Notes under the pieces: generated by a model | Databases searched by the model: none | Told to the model about the DNA's origin: nothing | The model's input: the letters and a program-made list of their open reading frames with translations, nothing else | Assembly: GCF_000739895.2 (NCBI RefSeq) | Contig: NZ_BBJS01000030.1 | Location: 289,900 to 353,899, forward strand | Source: Sphingomonas paucimobilis NBRC 13935 | GTDB taxonomy: Bacteria > Pseudomonadota > Alphaproteobacteria > Sphingomonadales > Sphingomonadaceae | DNA: 64,000 nt | Direction: 5' to 3' | Program-made: the position numbers and the translations under genes | Part shown: in pieces, positions 1 through 8,264 of the stretch | Layout: each line of letters opens with the position of its first letter | Position numbering within the stretch: position 1 is the first letter of the stretch

Positions 1-1312
1 GATCGTGGCGGACCGCCTCCAGCAGTTCGCTATAGGCGCGGTAATCGCGCTGCCGGGCGGAGGCGATGAGGGTCAGTTCCGCCCAGTCGGCAAAACCGTG
101 CACCATCCCCAGCCGCGCACCGATATGGCGATAGGCATTGGGGCGGGCATCCGCCTGCTTGTCCCCTGCATCCAGGCCCGCGAACAGGCTCCAACCGCGC
201 GGCAGCGAGAGCCAGCCGGTCAGGTTCGCCTCGGTCAATGCGCCGTCGAGATCGTCGAAACCGCGATGATAGTCGAAAATCCGGCGCGTGACCTCAATCC
301 GCAGGGCCGTATCGGGCGACGGGGTGACCATCGCCTCCGCCCGCAGGCCCGGCGCGGCATAGAGCAGCTTGTCGCCCAGGCTCGCCAGATCGATGGTCGG
401 CGACAGGGTCAGACTGCGTCTGGCGGTCTGATGGTCATAGCCGATCTGTGCGCTCAGCGTCGCCTGGTCAAAGTCGCCATGGCCGGGCCACAGGTCGCCG
501 TAAACGAAGGCGCGGGCGAGCAATCCCCCCTGCCCCTTCAGCGCAATCCGGCGGCTGAGATTGCCCTCGATATTGATGCCGACCGACGCGATCGCAGACG
601 GCAGGGTGCGGTCGATCAGGCAGGTGCCGTCCTCACCGGTCAACAGACAGGTCTGGCTGGCCGAGCTCTGGTTCAGGTTGCTGCTATAGCCCGGCCCGAT
701 AGCGATCATGCCCTGCCACTGATCGCGACGGTCGAGCGCGGTGAGGAAGGCGTCGACATTCCGGCGCACCCCGGCGGCGCGATCATCCTGTCTCGCCAAT
801 TCGTCGCGGATCGCGCGGAACAGGCGGCGCGCCTCGCGGTCTTTGCGGTTCTCGAACAACAGGCGGCCGAGTTCGAGCCGGCCGGGAAGAAAGTCGGGCT
901 GGATCGCCAGCAGCGCGCGATAATGCCGCTCGGCCTCGCCCAGCCGCCCCTCGCTGCGCGCCAGACCGCCGCGTGCCCAGGCGACCAGCATGGGATCATG
1001 CCCGGACAGCGCCACATAGCGCGGCAGAAAACGGCGGACATCGACCCAGGCCTTGCGCGAAACCGACAGGTAGATCGCACGCCCCAGATCGTCGAGCGTA
1101 TCATCGACCCGATAGACCTCGCCGTCGATGGTGATGCTATCCGATGGCGTGGCGGCTTCGATCGCCTCGCGTTCCTGCGGCGTCGTACGGCGATCGATAC
1201 CGGGGTCGAGACGCAGGCGGTTGTCCTCGCTGCGCGCGCTCTGGGCGAAGGCGGGCATGGCAAGGGGACAGGCGATCAGGGCCAGGATCGAAGAAAGGGC
1301 GAAGTATCGCAT
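1..1312 (-). CDS. Slam-type outer-membrane exporter (TPR + DUF560 barrel), 3' end outside window
   Basis: Reading the minus strand from the ATG at 1312 gives a signal peptide (about residues 1-23, ending PAFAQ), then a TPR-like helical region (motifs such as EGRLGEAERHYRALL and FLPGRLELGRLLFENR), then a long beta-strand-rich region beginning near MIAIGPGYSSNLNQSS that looks like a DUF560 barrel. This is the layout of surface lipoprotein assembly modifiers (Slam), which move specific substrates across the outer membrane. It follows the hemophilin-like gene by about 60 bp and is probably its exporter, like HsmA for HphA. The reading frame is open to base 1, so the C-terminus lies outside the window. 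No clear ribosome site precedes the ATG, so translation may be coupled. The plus-strand frames here are shadows. Confidence 0.75.
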   Translation of the reverse strand, partial: MRYFALSSILALIACPLAMPAFAQSARSEDNRLRLDPGIDRRTTPQEREAIEAATPSDSITIDGEVYRVDDTLDDLGRAIYLSVSRKAWVDVRRFLPRYVALSGHDPMLVAWARGGLARSEGRLGEAERHYRALLAIQPDFLPGRLELGRLLFENRKDREARRLFRAIRDELARQDDRAAGVRRNVDAFLTALDRRDQWQGMIAIGPGYSSNLNQSSASQTCLLTGEDGTCLIDRTLPSAIASVGINIEGNLSRRIALKGQGGLLARAFVYGDLWPGHGDFDQATLSAQIGYDHQTARRSLTLSPTIDLASLGDKLLYAAPGLRAEAMVTPSPDTALRIEVTRRIFDYHRGFDDLDGALTEANLTGWLSLPRGWSLFAGLDAGDKQADARPNAYRHIGARLGMVHGFADWAELTLIASARQRDYRAYSELLEAVRHD

Positions 1313-1373
1313 GGGGGATCGTCGCGAAGCCGGGGCTCCCGCAAGGGAGAGACGGGAGCCCCGACCGTTCGCG

Positions 1374-2147
1374 TCAGTTCTTCGTGCCGCCAAAGGCGGT
1401 GTCGTGCTGCCGCGCACTCGCAAAGCGAATGGTACCGGCCAAGGCTGCCGCATCCGCGCCAAAGAAACGACCATTCACCAGACCGTTGGACGCGACCGTC
1501 GATCCCGATTGGGTCGCCGTCGCCCCTGTACCGGTGAAGGTCGCATTGCTTTGGATCGTCGCCGTGCCGATACTGACCCCCGCACCGGTCGAGGCGTTGG
1601 CAAGGCTGCCGGTCAATGTGCCCGACGTGCCCGAACCGAAATTGGCGGTCAGGGTGCCGGTCAAAGCGCCCTTATTGGCATAGTCGCTGATCCCCTTGAC
1701 CGCATAGGTGGCGGTACCGCTGGTCGGGACGGTCGTGCCGCTGGTGTTGCCGACATAGTAAACCGTATGGTCGCCCGCCGAGGCATTGCCCGTCTGCGAC
1801 CATTCGCCGAACCACAGATCCGCCGTGCCGACCCGCGCAAAGCGGAAATCGCCATAGCTGCTGTGATCGGCGACGTCGCTGGTCGCCATGTTCAGATGGC
1901 GCACCCCGTTCAGGTCGGGCGCGGCGTAGAGGCTCAGCCCCTGGAAATCGACGCGCCGTCCATTGGTCCCCGGCACGCCGATCCCAGCCCGGCCCGCGAC
2001 ATGGGGGCCGCCATTCACATCGCTGGCACCCACGGTCACCTTGCCGGTATCGCTCGATCCGCCCGCGAACTGGGCCTGGGCCGCCCCGCTGGTCAGAACG
2101 GCGGCGAGGCCAGCGAGAAGGATGGTCTTCATCTGGATGGAGGTCAT
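1374..2147 (-). CDS. Hemophilin (HphA)-like Slam-dependent secreted protein
   Basis: A 257-residue protein with a signal peptide (MTSIQMKTILLAGLAA..., cleavage after AAQAQ). The start at 2147 has AGGAG seven bases upstream. The mature part resembles HphA: an N-terminal handle domain, the stretch YYVGNTSGTTVPTSGTATY, and a C-terminal small beta-barrel of alternating G/T-rich strands ending in DTAFGGTKN, a typical end for Slam substrates. There is no lipobox cysteine, so a freely secreted haem-binding protein is more likely than a lipoprotein. It lies between a TonB-dependent receptor and a Slam exporter, the arrangement of hphR-hphA-hsmA. Haem as ligand is inferred from the family. Confidence 0.7.
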   Translation of the reverse strand: MTSIQMKTILLAGLAAVLTSGAAQAQFAGGSSDTGKVTVGASDVNGGPHVAGRAGIGVPGTNGRRVDFQGLSLYAAPDLNGVRHLNMATSDVADHSSYGDFRFARVGTADLWFGEWSQTGNASAGDHTVYYVGNTSGTTVPTSGTATYAVKGISDYANKGALTGTLTANFGSGTSGTLTGSLANASTGAGVSIGTATIQSNATFTGTGATATQSGSTVASNGLVNGRFFGADAAALAGTIRFASARQHDTAFGGTKN

Positions 2148-2169
2148 GCTATTACTCCTGCGGTTGTGT

Positions 2170-2190
2170 GCGCCCGATGGCTTCGGGCGC
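2170..2190. promoter_or_regulatory. Hairpin between receptor gene and hemophilin-like gene
   Basis: Perfect 8-bp stem GCGCCCGA / TCGGGCGC with a 5-nt loop, in the 115-bp gap after the receptor stop codon. No T-run follows, so it could be a processing or stability element that sets different expression of the receptor and the secreted protein. Confidence 0.45.
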
Positions 2191-2262
2191 ATCGATCCGG
2201 CCCCGCTGGCCATGTCCGGCTTTCAGGAAGGACTAGGGCGGCGGGGTCGAATTTCGGGATCA

Positions 2263-5200
2263 TCAAAAGCGGCCCGTCAGGCTCAGCCGAACGGTGCGCC
2301 CGGGTGCGGGCATCAGCGAACGGGTCAGCGGGTCCGCATAATAACGATCGTTGAGGTTGGTCCCCACCAGCTCGGCCGAGAAACGGTTGTTGAGATTGTA
2401 GCGGACATAGGCGTCGGCGGTGACGATCGCGCCCCAACTGAAGGGCACGTTGAGCGAATAGACATCGATCTGCTGCTCGCGCGGCAGGTTCGCGATCCGC
2501 TCGAAAAAGGGATTGTTGTAGCGGCTGTAATAGGTCAGCCGCCCACCCAGTTCGAGCCGCTTGTCCAGGAAGCGCCCTCCCATCGTCCAGTTGACCGTCT
2601 GCTCCGGTGTCGCCTGGGTCAGCAGGAAGCCGTCCGGGAAGCCATATTTGACGCAATCGGGAACGCTGCCGTTCTTGCGATCGGCCAGCGCGGCGGCACT
2701 TTCGTCGCAGACTTGGTTGGTGGTCATGAAGGCTGCGCCGACTTGGGTATAGAAACCGCCCGTATCGATCCGCGCCTCGGCCTCGATCCCCGCGATCGTC
2801 TGTTCGCGGATATTGCTGAACTGAAGGTTGGTCGACCGCTCCACCACATTGGAGATGCGGTTGCGATAGAAGGTCAGCTTGATGTCGGCGCGCTGATCCT
2901 CCTGATTGAGGTGCAACAGGCTGCGCAGATCGCGCACCAGACCGACCTCGTACAATCTGGCATGTTCGGGCTGAAGCGGAGCCAGTGGATTGAACGAAGC
3001 CGAAAAGCCCAGCGTGCTCTCGAACATGCTCGGGAAGCGCCACGTCTCGATATAGCGGGCATAGGCGCGCGTGTGCTCGTCGGCATAAACGGTGGCGGAC
3101 AGGCTGGGGGCCCAGCGATGATCCGACCGGCGCGGTGCGGTGATCGGAACGACCTCGACGATATTCTGCAGACGGCAGGTTCCGTCATTGCCCGCGACAC
3201 TTTTGAGCGACCCGTTCAGGCAGGGATTACCGGCGCGGGAGTAGCGCCCCTGCGCATCGGGCCGCCAGACCGGCCCGGCTTCCTCCCAAGAGAGTTCATA
3301 GGGGCTTGCGAGATAATCGGGCAGCATCATTCCGATGAACTGATCGACGTCCTCGGTCGGTAAACCGGTCAGAGCCGTGCGCCAATATCGCTCGAAGTAC
3401 GCCTCACCCGTGCCCGAGACATTGAAAAAGGACTCATAGCCTCGATAGGCGACTGATCGCAGGTTCGCATTGCCCTTGGCGATCTGGCTCCGCGCGAAAT
3501 CGTCCACCGCCCAGTAACCGGCATAGCTGACCCCCGCGTTCAATTTCAGGAAGCTGGTGGGCCGCCACTCTCCGTCCAGCCGGACGAGGAACTCCTCGCG
3601 TCGTCCCGCGCGCGGAAATTGCCGCCAGCCCTGGAAGCGCGCAGCATCATAGACGTCGTGCGACGCCAGCTTCTCATGCTGCCAGTTGCCGCTCAGCGTC
3701 AGGTCGAAGGTCGACCCGAACCGCACTGTATTGCTGGCGTTCAGACCATAGCGATTGTTGATCGCATTGGCGCGGGCATTGTCGATGATGATCGGATCGT
3801 TGAACGTCGCGAAATTGGGCATGCCACCAGAATTATAGGTATCGCTCCTGGTATCGGTGGCCCAGAGATTGGCCTTCAGGTCGATCCAGCGGCTCTCCGG
3901 CTGCCATTTATACTCCGCATTATAGGCGCGGGCATGGACCTTGCTGAGCGGCCATTGCACATTGCCCGTATCGATCGGGATGCGCGACGGCATGATCTCG
4001 CCATAGCGGGTGACGCTGTCGCGCAGGCTGACCAGCAGATACTGGTCGTCGGCGATATGCCAGGTCGCCTTCAATAGGACGGATTCGAGATCGCTCGATG
4101 TATTGGGCACCTCGTTGCCCGGCGCGAAGCCGAGCGCCATGCGGCGGATGCGGTTGAGATTGTTCGAGGGCAGGTCCGACTGTTCGTAATAGCCGGCCTC
4201 GCTGGTGCCGGAGAAATAATTGCCCCGCTCGCGATACGCATAGGCGCCGAACAGATCGAGCCCCTCGATCCGGATCGCTCCGGCCACCCGCACCGCCCGG
4301 TCGCCCAGCGAGACGAAGTGGTTGTCGTCCCGGGTCCGCGGGACGATCACCAGCGACGGATCACGCAATGCGAAGCTCGGCGAGCTTTGCGGGAAGCCCG
4401 GCACGGTGCGATAGTCGCGGCCCGTGAGCAACGTCGGCAAACGCGGGTCGGTCGAGTTGTTGCCGCCCTCCACCCGCAGATCGAGGCCGAAATTGCGGCC
4501 GGGACGCAGGACGTCATCCGCGTCCAGCGTGTTGATGACGACCGTGCCGCCGGTCGAGCTGCGGATATTGCCCTGATCGGTGGGCCCGCGCAGCACCTGC
4601 AGCCCGGAGATCAGATTGGGGTCGACATAGGCCCGGTTGCTCGCGCCATTATAGCCACGCCATACCGTCAGCGCCTGTTCGGTGCCGTCGATCACCACGG
4701 GCACGCGCCCCGGCCCCTGAATGCCGCGAATGCTGGGGTCGAGCGCGCCGCTGTTGCGCGCATCGCCGCTCAGCACATTGACCATGCCGGTCAACAGGTC
4801 GGAGGTGGTGACGCCCTTATAGCGTTCGATCTCGGCGCGGTCCTTATACCCGCTGGAAAAATCGGCGTCGAAGACCGTGTCATGGCCGCGCTCCGCCCGC
4901 ACTTCGGCGACATCGCGCGGGGCATCGCCGCCCTGCACCCGCAAGGCATCGGTGACGAGCGGCGCCTGTTGCTTTCCCGGCGTCACGGGTGGAACGGGCC
5001 GCCGTTGCAGCGTCAAAACGCCGTCCGCCAGCCGCCAGTCGAGCCCGGTGCCCGCCAGCAGCCGATCAAGTGCCAGCGCCCGGTCCACTCGCCCCGTCAC
5101 GCCCGGCGAGTGCAATCCGGCGACCAGCGCGGCATCGACGCCTAGCTGTATATCCGCCTGTTGCGCAAACTGGGCCAGCGCATCGCCCAATGGCTGTGCC

Positions 5201-5334
5201 GGGATGTTGACGCGCACTGGCGCCGGCCGTGCCTGTGCGGCCAAGGGCGTGGCCAAAGCGGGTAGCGCCGCTGCGCCCAGCAACATTGCCAGCGCCAAGC
5301 GCCTTCCCCGAAACTCACGATATCCGTCGATCAC
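2263..5334 (-). CDS. TonB-dependent receptor with STN signalling domain (HphR-like)
   Basis: About 1023 residues from the GTG at 5334, chosen because GGGGGA lies just upstream and a signal peptide (LALAMLLGAAALPALATPLAAQA) follows. The longer frame would run into fecR. After the signal peptide comes an STN domain (IPAQPLGDALAQFAQQADIQ..., about residues 40-108), then a plug domain (DPSIRGIQGPGRVPVVIDG, LISGLQVLRGP) and a 22-strand barrel ending in the expected terminal Phe (RLSLTGRF). Receptors with STN pass a ligand signal to FecR in the periplasm. The adjacent fecI/fecR-like genes and the downstream hemophilin-like gene suggest it takes up haem delivered by that protein. Confidence 0.9.
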   Translation of the reverse strand: MIDGYREFRGRRLALAMLLGAAALPALATPLAAQARPAPVRVNIPAQPLGDALAQFAQQADIQLGVDAALVAGLHSPGVTGRVDRALALDRLLAGTGLDWRLADGVLTLQRRPVPPVTPGKQQAPLVTDALRVQGGDAPRDVAEVRAERGHDTVFDADFSSGYKDRAEIERYKGVTTSDLLTGMVNVLSGDARNSGALDPSIRGIQGPGRVPVVIDGTEQALTVWRGYNGASNRAYVDPNLISGLQVLRGPTDQGNIRSSTGGTVVINTLDADDVLRPGRNFGLDLRVEGGNNSTDPRLPTLLTGRDYRTVPGFPQSSPSFALRDPSLVIVPRTRDDNHFVSLGDRAVRVAGAIRIEGLDLFGAYAYRERGNYFSGTSEAGYYEQSDLPSNNLNRIRRMALGFAPGNEVPNTSSDLESVLLKATWHIADDQYLLVSLRDSVTRYGEIMPSRIPIDTGNVQWPLSKVHARAYNAEYKWQPESRWIDLKANLWATDTRSDTYNSGGMPNFATFNDPIIIDNARANAINNRYGLNASNTVRFGSTFDLTLSGNWQHEKLASHDVYDAARFQGWRQFPRAGRREEFLVRLDGEWRPTSFLKLNAGVSYAGYWAVDDFARSQIAKGNANLRSVAYRGYESFFNVSGTGEAYFERYWRTALTGLPTEDVDQFIGMMLPDYLASPYELSWEEAGPVWRPDAQGRYSRAGNPCLNGSLKSVAGNDGTCRLQNIVEVVPITAPRRSDHRWAPSLSATVYADEHTRAYARYIETWRFPSMFESTLGFSASFNPLAPLQPEHARLYEVGLVRDLRSLLHLNQEDQRADIKLTFYRNRISNVVERSTNLQFSNIREQTIAGIEAEARIDTGGFYTQVGAAFMTTNQVCDESAAALADRKNGSVPDCVKYGFPDGFLLTQATPEQTVNWTMGGRFLDKRLELGGRLTYYSRYNNPFFERIANLPREQQIDVYSLNVPFSWGAIVTADAYVRYNLNNRFSAELVGTNLNDRYYADPLTRSLMPAPGRTVRLSLTGRF

Positions 5335-5370
5335 ATCGTCCCCCGATTTCCCAAACAGAACGATTGCTAT

Positions 5371-5385
5371 TGCGTATCGTTCGCA
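5371..5385. promoter_or_regulatory. Fur/Irr-like box before the TonB receptor
   Basis: TGCGTATCGTTCGCA is a near-palindrome (TGCG-N7-CGCA) of the type bound by alphaproteobacterial Fur/Irr. It lies 37 bp upstream of the receptor GTG, between fecR and the receptor gene. The binding protein is inferred. Confidence 0.45.
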
Positions 5386-5452
5386 TTCATAGGGTAGACG
5401 ATGGCAGTGTCGCTTTTTTCGAAACTTTTTTATCTGGTCGAGAAAATGCCGC

Positions 5453-6367
5453 TCAGTCGGCAGTGACGATGACCAGCCAAGGGGTGATCTGCCACACGGT
5501 CGCGCCATGGGCCTGGCGAAGCGCGGCCAGCGCATGATCGGGATGGCGCAGATCATAGACGCCCGTCACATGCCGCCGCATCCCCGCACCGCGCGCGACC
5601 AGCATCCCGACAAACCAGGGGCGAAGCGCTCCGACGACATCGGCCAAGGGGCGATCGGTGACGACAAGCCGCCCGTCCGTCCAACTCGCCACCGTCGATG
5701 GAGGCGCGGCCGATCGGCGATAACGGCCGGCCGCACACTCTACCAAGGCCATGTCGCCGGGCCCCAGATCGGCCGGGCGGAGACCGGCATCGCGGCAAGA
5801 CGCGCGAACTCGCCCCTTGCGCACGGCAATATGCGCCCCGGCGCCTTCGCGTCGCACCTCGAAGGCGGTGCCGAGATCGGTCGCCAGCACATCCCCCGCC
5901 AGCACGCGAAAGGGATGTACCCGGTCATGCCGAACGTCGAAATAGGCGGCGCCCCGCAGCAGTCGCACCCGGCGGTCGCCGATCGCCACGGCGCTCTGCG
6001 GGGCCAGGGTGACGCGGCTGCCATCGGCGAGACGCAGGCTACGCACCTCGCCGGTACCGGTCGTCAGGTCGGCCTGTACGATGGGCAGCACCTCGCGCCC
6101 CAGGAACAACGCCGCGATACAGGCCGCCATGGCAAGCGGCACCAGCATCGGCCAGCGGCGCATGGCAGGAGACGGCGGCGCGAGGCCCGACGTTCCGGCC
6201 TGTCGGATCAGCGCATCGACATGGCCCAGTTCACGCCAGGCCGCGTCCCCTCCGGCCGTCCGCCGCCATTGCCGGAATCGCGCGTGCACATCCTGATCGT
6301 CCGGACGCTCGCGCAACAGGATCATCCAATCCAGCGCTTCGCCCCGATAGCCTTCTCGCTCGCTCAT
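5453..6367 (-). CDS. FecR-family anti-sigma regulator
   Basis: 304 residues. The N-terminal cytoplasmic domain (EALDWMILLRERPDDQDVHARFRQW) has the DUF4880-type fold that binds sigma factors. One membrane helix (about 71-89, MLVPLAMAACIAALFLG) is followed by a periplasmic FecR domain (TTGTGEVRSLRLADGSRVTLAP, YFDVRHDRVHPFRVLAGD) and an STN-interacting C-terminal part. It should hold or activate the ECF sigma factor encoded 64 bp upstream according to the state of the TonB receptor encoded next. Confidence 0.92.
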   Translation of the reverse strand: MSEREGYRGEALDWMILLRERPDDQDVHARFRQWRRTAGGDAAWRELGHVDALIRQAGTSGLAPPSPAMRRWPMLVPLAMAACIAALFLGREVLPIVQADLTTGTGEVRSLRLADGSRVTLAPQSAVAIGDRRVRLLRGAAYFDVRHDRVHPFRVLAGDVLATDLGTAFEVRREGAGAHIAVRKGRVRASCRDAGLRPADLGPGDMALVECAAGRYRRSAAPPSTVASWTDGRLVVTDRPLADVVGALRPWFVGMLVARGAGMRRHVTGVYDLRHPDHALAALRQAHGATVWQITPWLVIVTAD

Positions 6368-6431
6368 CCGCCCCCCTCCGCCTGTCTTATGCAGAGGGAC
6401 GAACGGGACGCCGTCTTTTTCGGCACGGTGC

Positions 6432-6953
6432 TCAATGGCGGGCCGAGCGGAGGCATTGGCGGCACCGCTCCACCCCTTCCCTTACCAGCGCATGGGCGGA
6501 GGAGATCGATACGCCCAGTTCCACCGCGATCTCGCGAAGCGGCGTTCCCGACAGGCGATGCAATTCCACCGCGCGGCGCATGCGTGGTGGCATCCGCCGA
6601 AGCTCGGCCGTCACCAGTGCCAGTTCCTGTCTTGCGATGACGGCGCGGTCCGCTCCGGCGGCGTTGGAGGCCAGTGCCTCGGGATCGTCGGCGGGATCGA
6701 GCGTCATCACCTGCTCGCGGCGCCGCCTCTGCCGATATTCGTCGAGCGCCAGGTTGCGCACCACCCGCCGCAAATAGCCGACCGGCTCGGCGATCCGGAT
6801 ATCGACGGCATTTTGCGACAGGCGTATCCACGCCTCTTGCACGACATCCTCCGCCGACGCCATATCGCCGGTCAGCCGCGTCGCCTCGGCGATCAGCCGG
6901 CGACGCTGCCCGGCGAACAGCGCCAGCAGGCGGGCGGGCCGGTTCTTCACCAT
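6432..6953 (-). CDS. ECF sigma factor, FecI-like
   Basis: 173 residues with sigma-70 region 2 (RLTGDMASAEDVVQEAWIRL, then VGYLRRVVRNLALDEYRQRRRRE) and region 4 (RMPPRMRRAVELHRLSGTPLREIAVELGVSISSAHALVREGV, a helix-turn-helix). It is the first gene of the leftward haem-uptake locus, so it probably directs transcription of the receptor operon and perhaps itself. A Fur-like sequence lies about 255 bp upstream. Confidence 0.93.
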   Translation of the reverse strand: MVKNRPARLLALFAGQRRRLIAEATRLTGDMASAEDVVQEAWIRLSQNAVDIRIAEPVGYLRRVVRNLALDEYRQRRRREQVMTLDPADDPEALASNAAGADRAVIARQELALVTAELRRMPPRMRRAVELHRLSGTPLREIAVELGVSISSAHALVREGVERCRQCLRSARH

Positions 6954-7208
6954 TGCCGCGCCTCGGCCATGGGATCACCCGACCGGATGGACAGCCGACA
7001 TCGCCTGCGTCCGCCCAATTGCGAACACGACGATCCCGGTATCCCATAGCGCATCACCCCCGCCATCCTGGTTCAGCGCGGCGATAGGCGCTGCCGATAG
7101 CAGCAGAGCGATGGTGCGATGCTTATCCATGTTTCCCCGATTGGCATGCGTCACGCTTGCCGAGCATATTCTTGATCACGCTCTCCAAGGGGCGGCTACA
7201 TTCTCCGT

Positions 7209-7232
7209 TAATGCGAGTCAATCTCATCAATG
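7209..7232. promoter_or_regulatory. Fur-like box upstream of the ECF sigma gene
   Basis: TAATGCGAGTCAATCTCATC and the next four bases resemble the better Fur box at 58324 (both contain TGCGAGT followed by A/T-rich half-sites). It lies upstream of fecI on the minus strand. The match is imperfect and the assignment tentative. Confidence 0.35.
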
Positions 7233-7357
7233 CCGACAGGGCTTGGCCGATTATCGGACTGAGGAGCATTCTCTAGCCGATCGCCTATCGATCCTACGGG
7301 ACTGTAAAATGGAACACAGGCTCGCAAGCATCGCCAGCCATGCCAGCCGCCGGGGTC

Positions 7358-7411
7358 CATGCACGGAGGGGCCGCCGCCGCCCAAGAATAGGCGGCACCC
7401 CTCCGTGCATG
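7358..7411 (-). terminator. Strong hairpin at the end of the sulfide operon
   Basis: Perfect 14-bp arms CATGCACGGAGGGG (7358-7371) and CCCCTCCGTGCATG (7398-7411), with further CCGCC/GGCGG pairing inside the loop. It is 70 nt past the stop of the TauE gene in the direction of transcription. There is no T-tract, so it may act with Rho or as an RNA 3' stabiliser. Confidence 0.5.
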
Positions 7412-7481
7412 CTTGGCATGTTCCCCGTGAACCGGAAAATTTCGGGGCCTTCGGATGAATGTCGATCGGTGCTTGCCGGGA

Positions 7482-8264
7482 TCAGAGCGCGCTTCCGCTC
7501 CGCCACAGCATATAGGCCGCGACGACGAAGATCAGGATCGCGAACACGGTGGTCAGCGCCCCCCGGCTCTCCGACAAGCGGCGCGCCGCCGCCAGGCCCA
7601 CCAGCCCGCCGGCGATACCGCCCGCGATGAACACACCGGCCAGCGGCCAGTCGACCATCCCCGACCAGGCATAGTTAAACGCCGTCGTCAGACCGAAGGC
7701 GGCGACCGCGACCAGAGAGGTGCCGACCGCATTGAGCATTGGCATCCGCGTCGCCCCGATCAGGCCGGGCACGATCAGGAAGCCGCCGCCAATCCCGAAA
7801 AAGCCGGAGAAGATGCCGGTGACGAGGCCGAAGCCCAGCACCTTGGGCGCATTCTCCCGATTGCATTGCGCACCCGGCACGCCTTCCGCCTTGCGACCGC
7901 GCAGCATGACGATGCCGACCGCCACCATGACCAGCGCGAACAGAAACAGCAGATGCGTGCCGTCAAAGGCCTTTCCCGCCGTCGATCCGGCAAAGGCCCC
8001 GGCGATTCCCGCCGCCGCATACATGCCGCCGCAGCGCCATTTGACCGTCCCGGCCCGGGCATGACCGATCAGCCCGGTTGCGGCATTGACGGCCACCGCC
8101 AAGGCGCTGGTGCCGATCGCGACATGCGCGCTGGGCACGCCGACCAGATAGACCATCAGCGGCACCGCCAGGATCGAGCCACCGCCCCCAACCAGCCCCA
8201 GGGTGAAGCCGACCAGGCCGCCCGAAAAGCCGCCCAGCAGATATTGGATCGGCTCCAGCATCAT
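7482..8264 (-). CDS. TauE/SafE-family sulfite or sulfur-anion exporter
   Basis: 260 residues, eight predicted membrane helices and two internally related halves, each with a glycine-rich motif (TLGLVGGGGSILAVPLMVYL and GFFGIGGGFLIVPGLIG), typical of TauE/SafE (DUF81). The ATG at 8264 overlaps the preceding stop by ATGA, so it is translationally coupled to the sulfide:quinone oxidoreductase. As last gene of the persulfide operon it is expected to export sulfite made by the persulfide dioxygenase. Substrate is inferred from context. Confidence 0.88.
   Translation of the reverse strand: MMLEPIQYLLGGFSGGLVGFTLGLVGGGGSILAVPLMVYLVGVPSAHVAIGTSALAVAVNAATGLIGHARAGTVKWRCGGMYAAAGIAGAFAGSTAGKAFDGTHLLFLFALVMVAVGIVMLRGRKAEGVPGAQCNRENAPKVLGFGLVTGIFSGFFGIGGGFLIVPGLIGATRMPMLNAVGTSLVAVAAFGLTTAFNYAWSGMVDWPLAGVFIAGGIAGGLVGLAAARRLSESRGALTTVFAILIFVVAAYMLWRSGSAL

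Larger units (their letters stand above)
6954..7481. other. 528-bp intergenic region without a convincing gene
   Basis: It separates the ECF sigma gene from the end of the sulfide operon. It holds a Fur-like sequence (7209-7232) and a strong hairpin (7358-7411). Short open frames exist on both strands, but they lack ribosome sites or recognisable sequence, and the plus-strand frame at 7111-7458 crosses the hairpin. Confidence 0.5.

Noticed and set aside
5..1537. Long plus-strand open frame of 510 codons
   Set aside because: It is the mirror of the Slam exporter gene; the product has no family likeness, while the minus frame gives a signal peptide, TPR and barrel.
7111..7458. Plus-strand 115-codon frame in the gap before the sulfide operon
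   Set aside because: Crosses a perfect 14-bp inverted repeat, lacks a ribosome site and shows no protein-like pattern.
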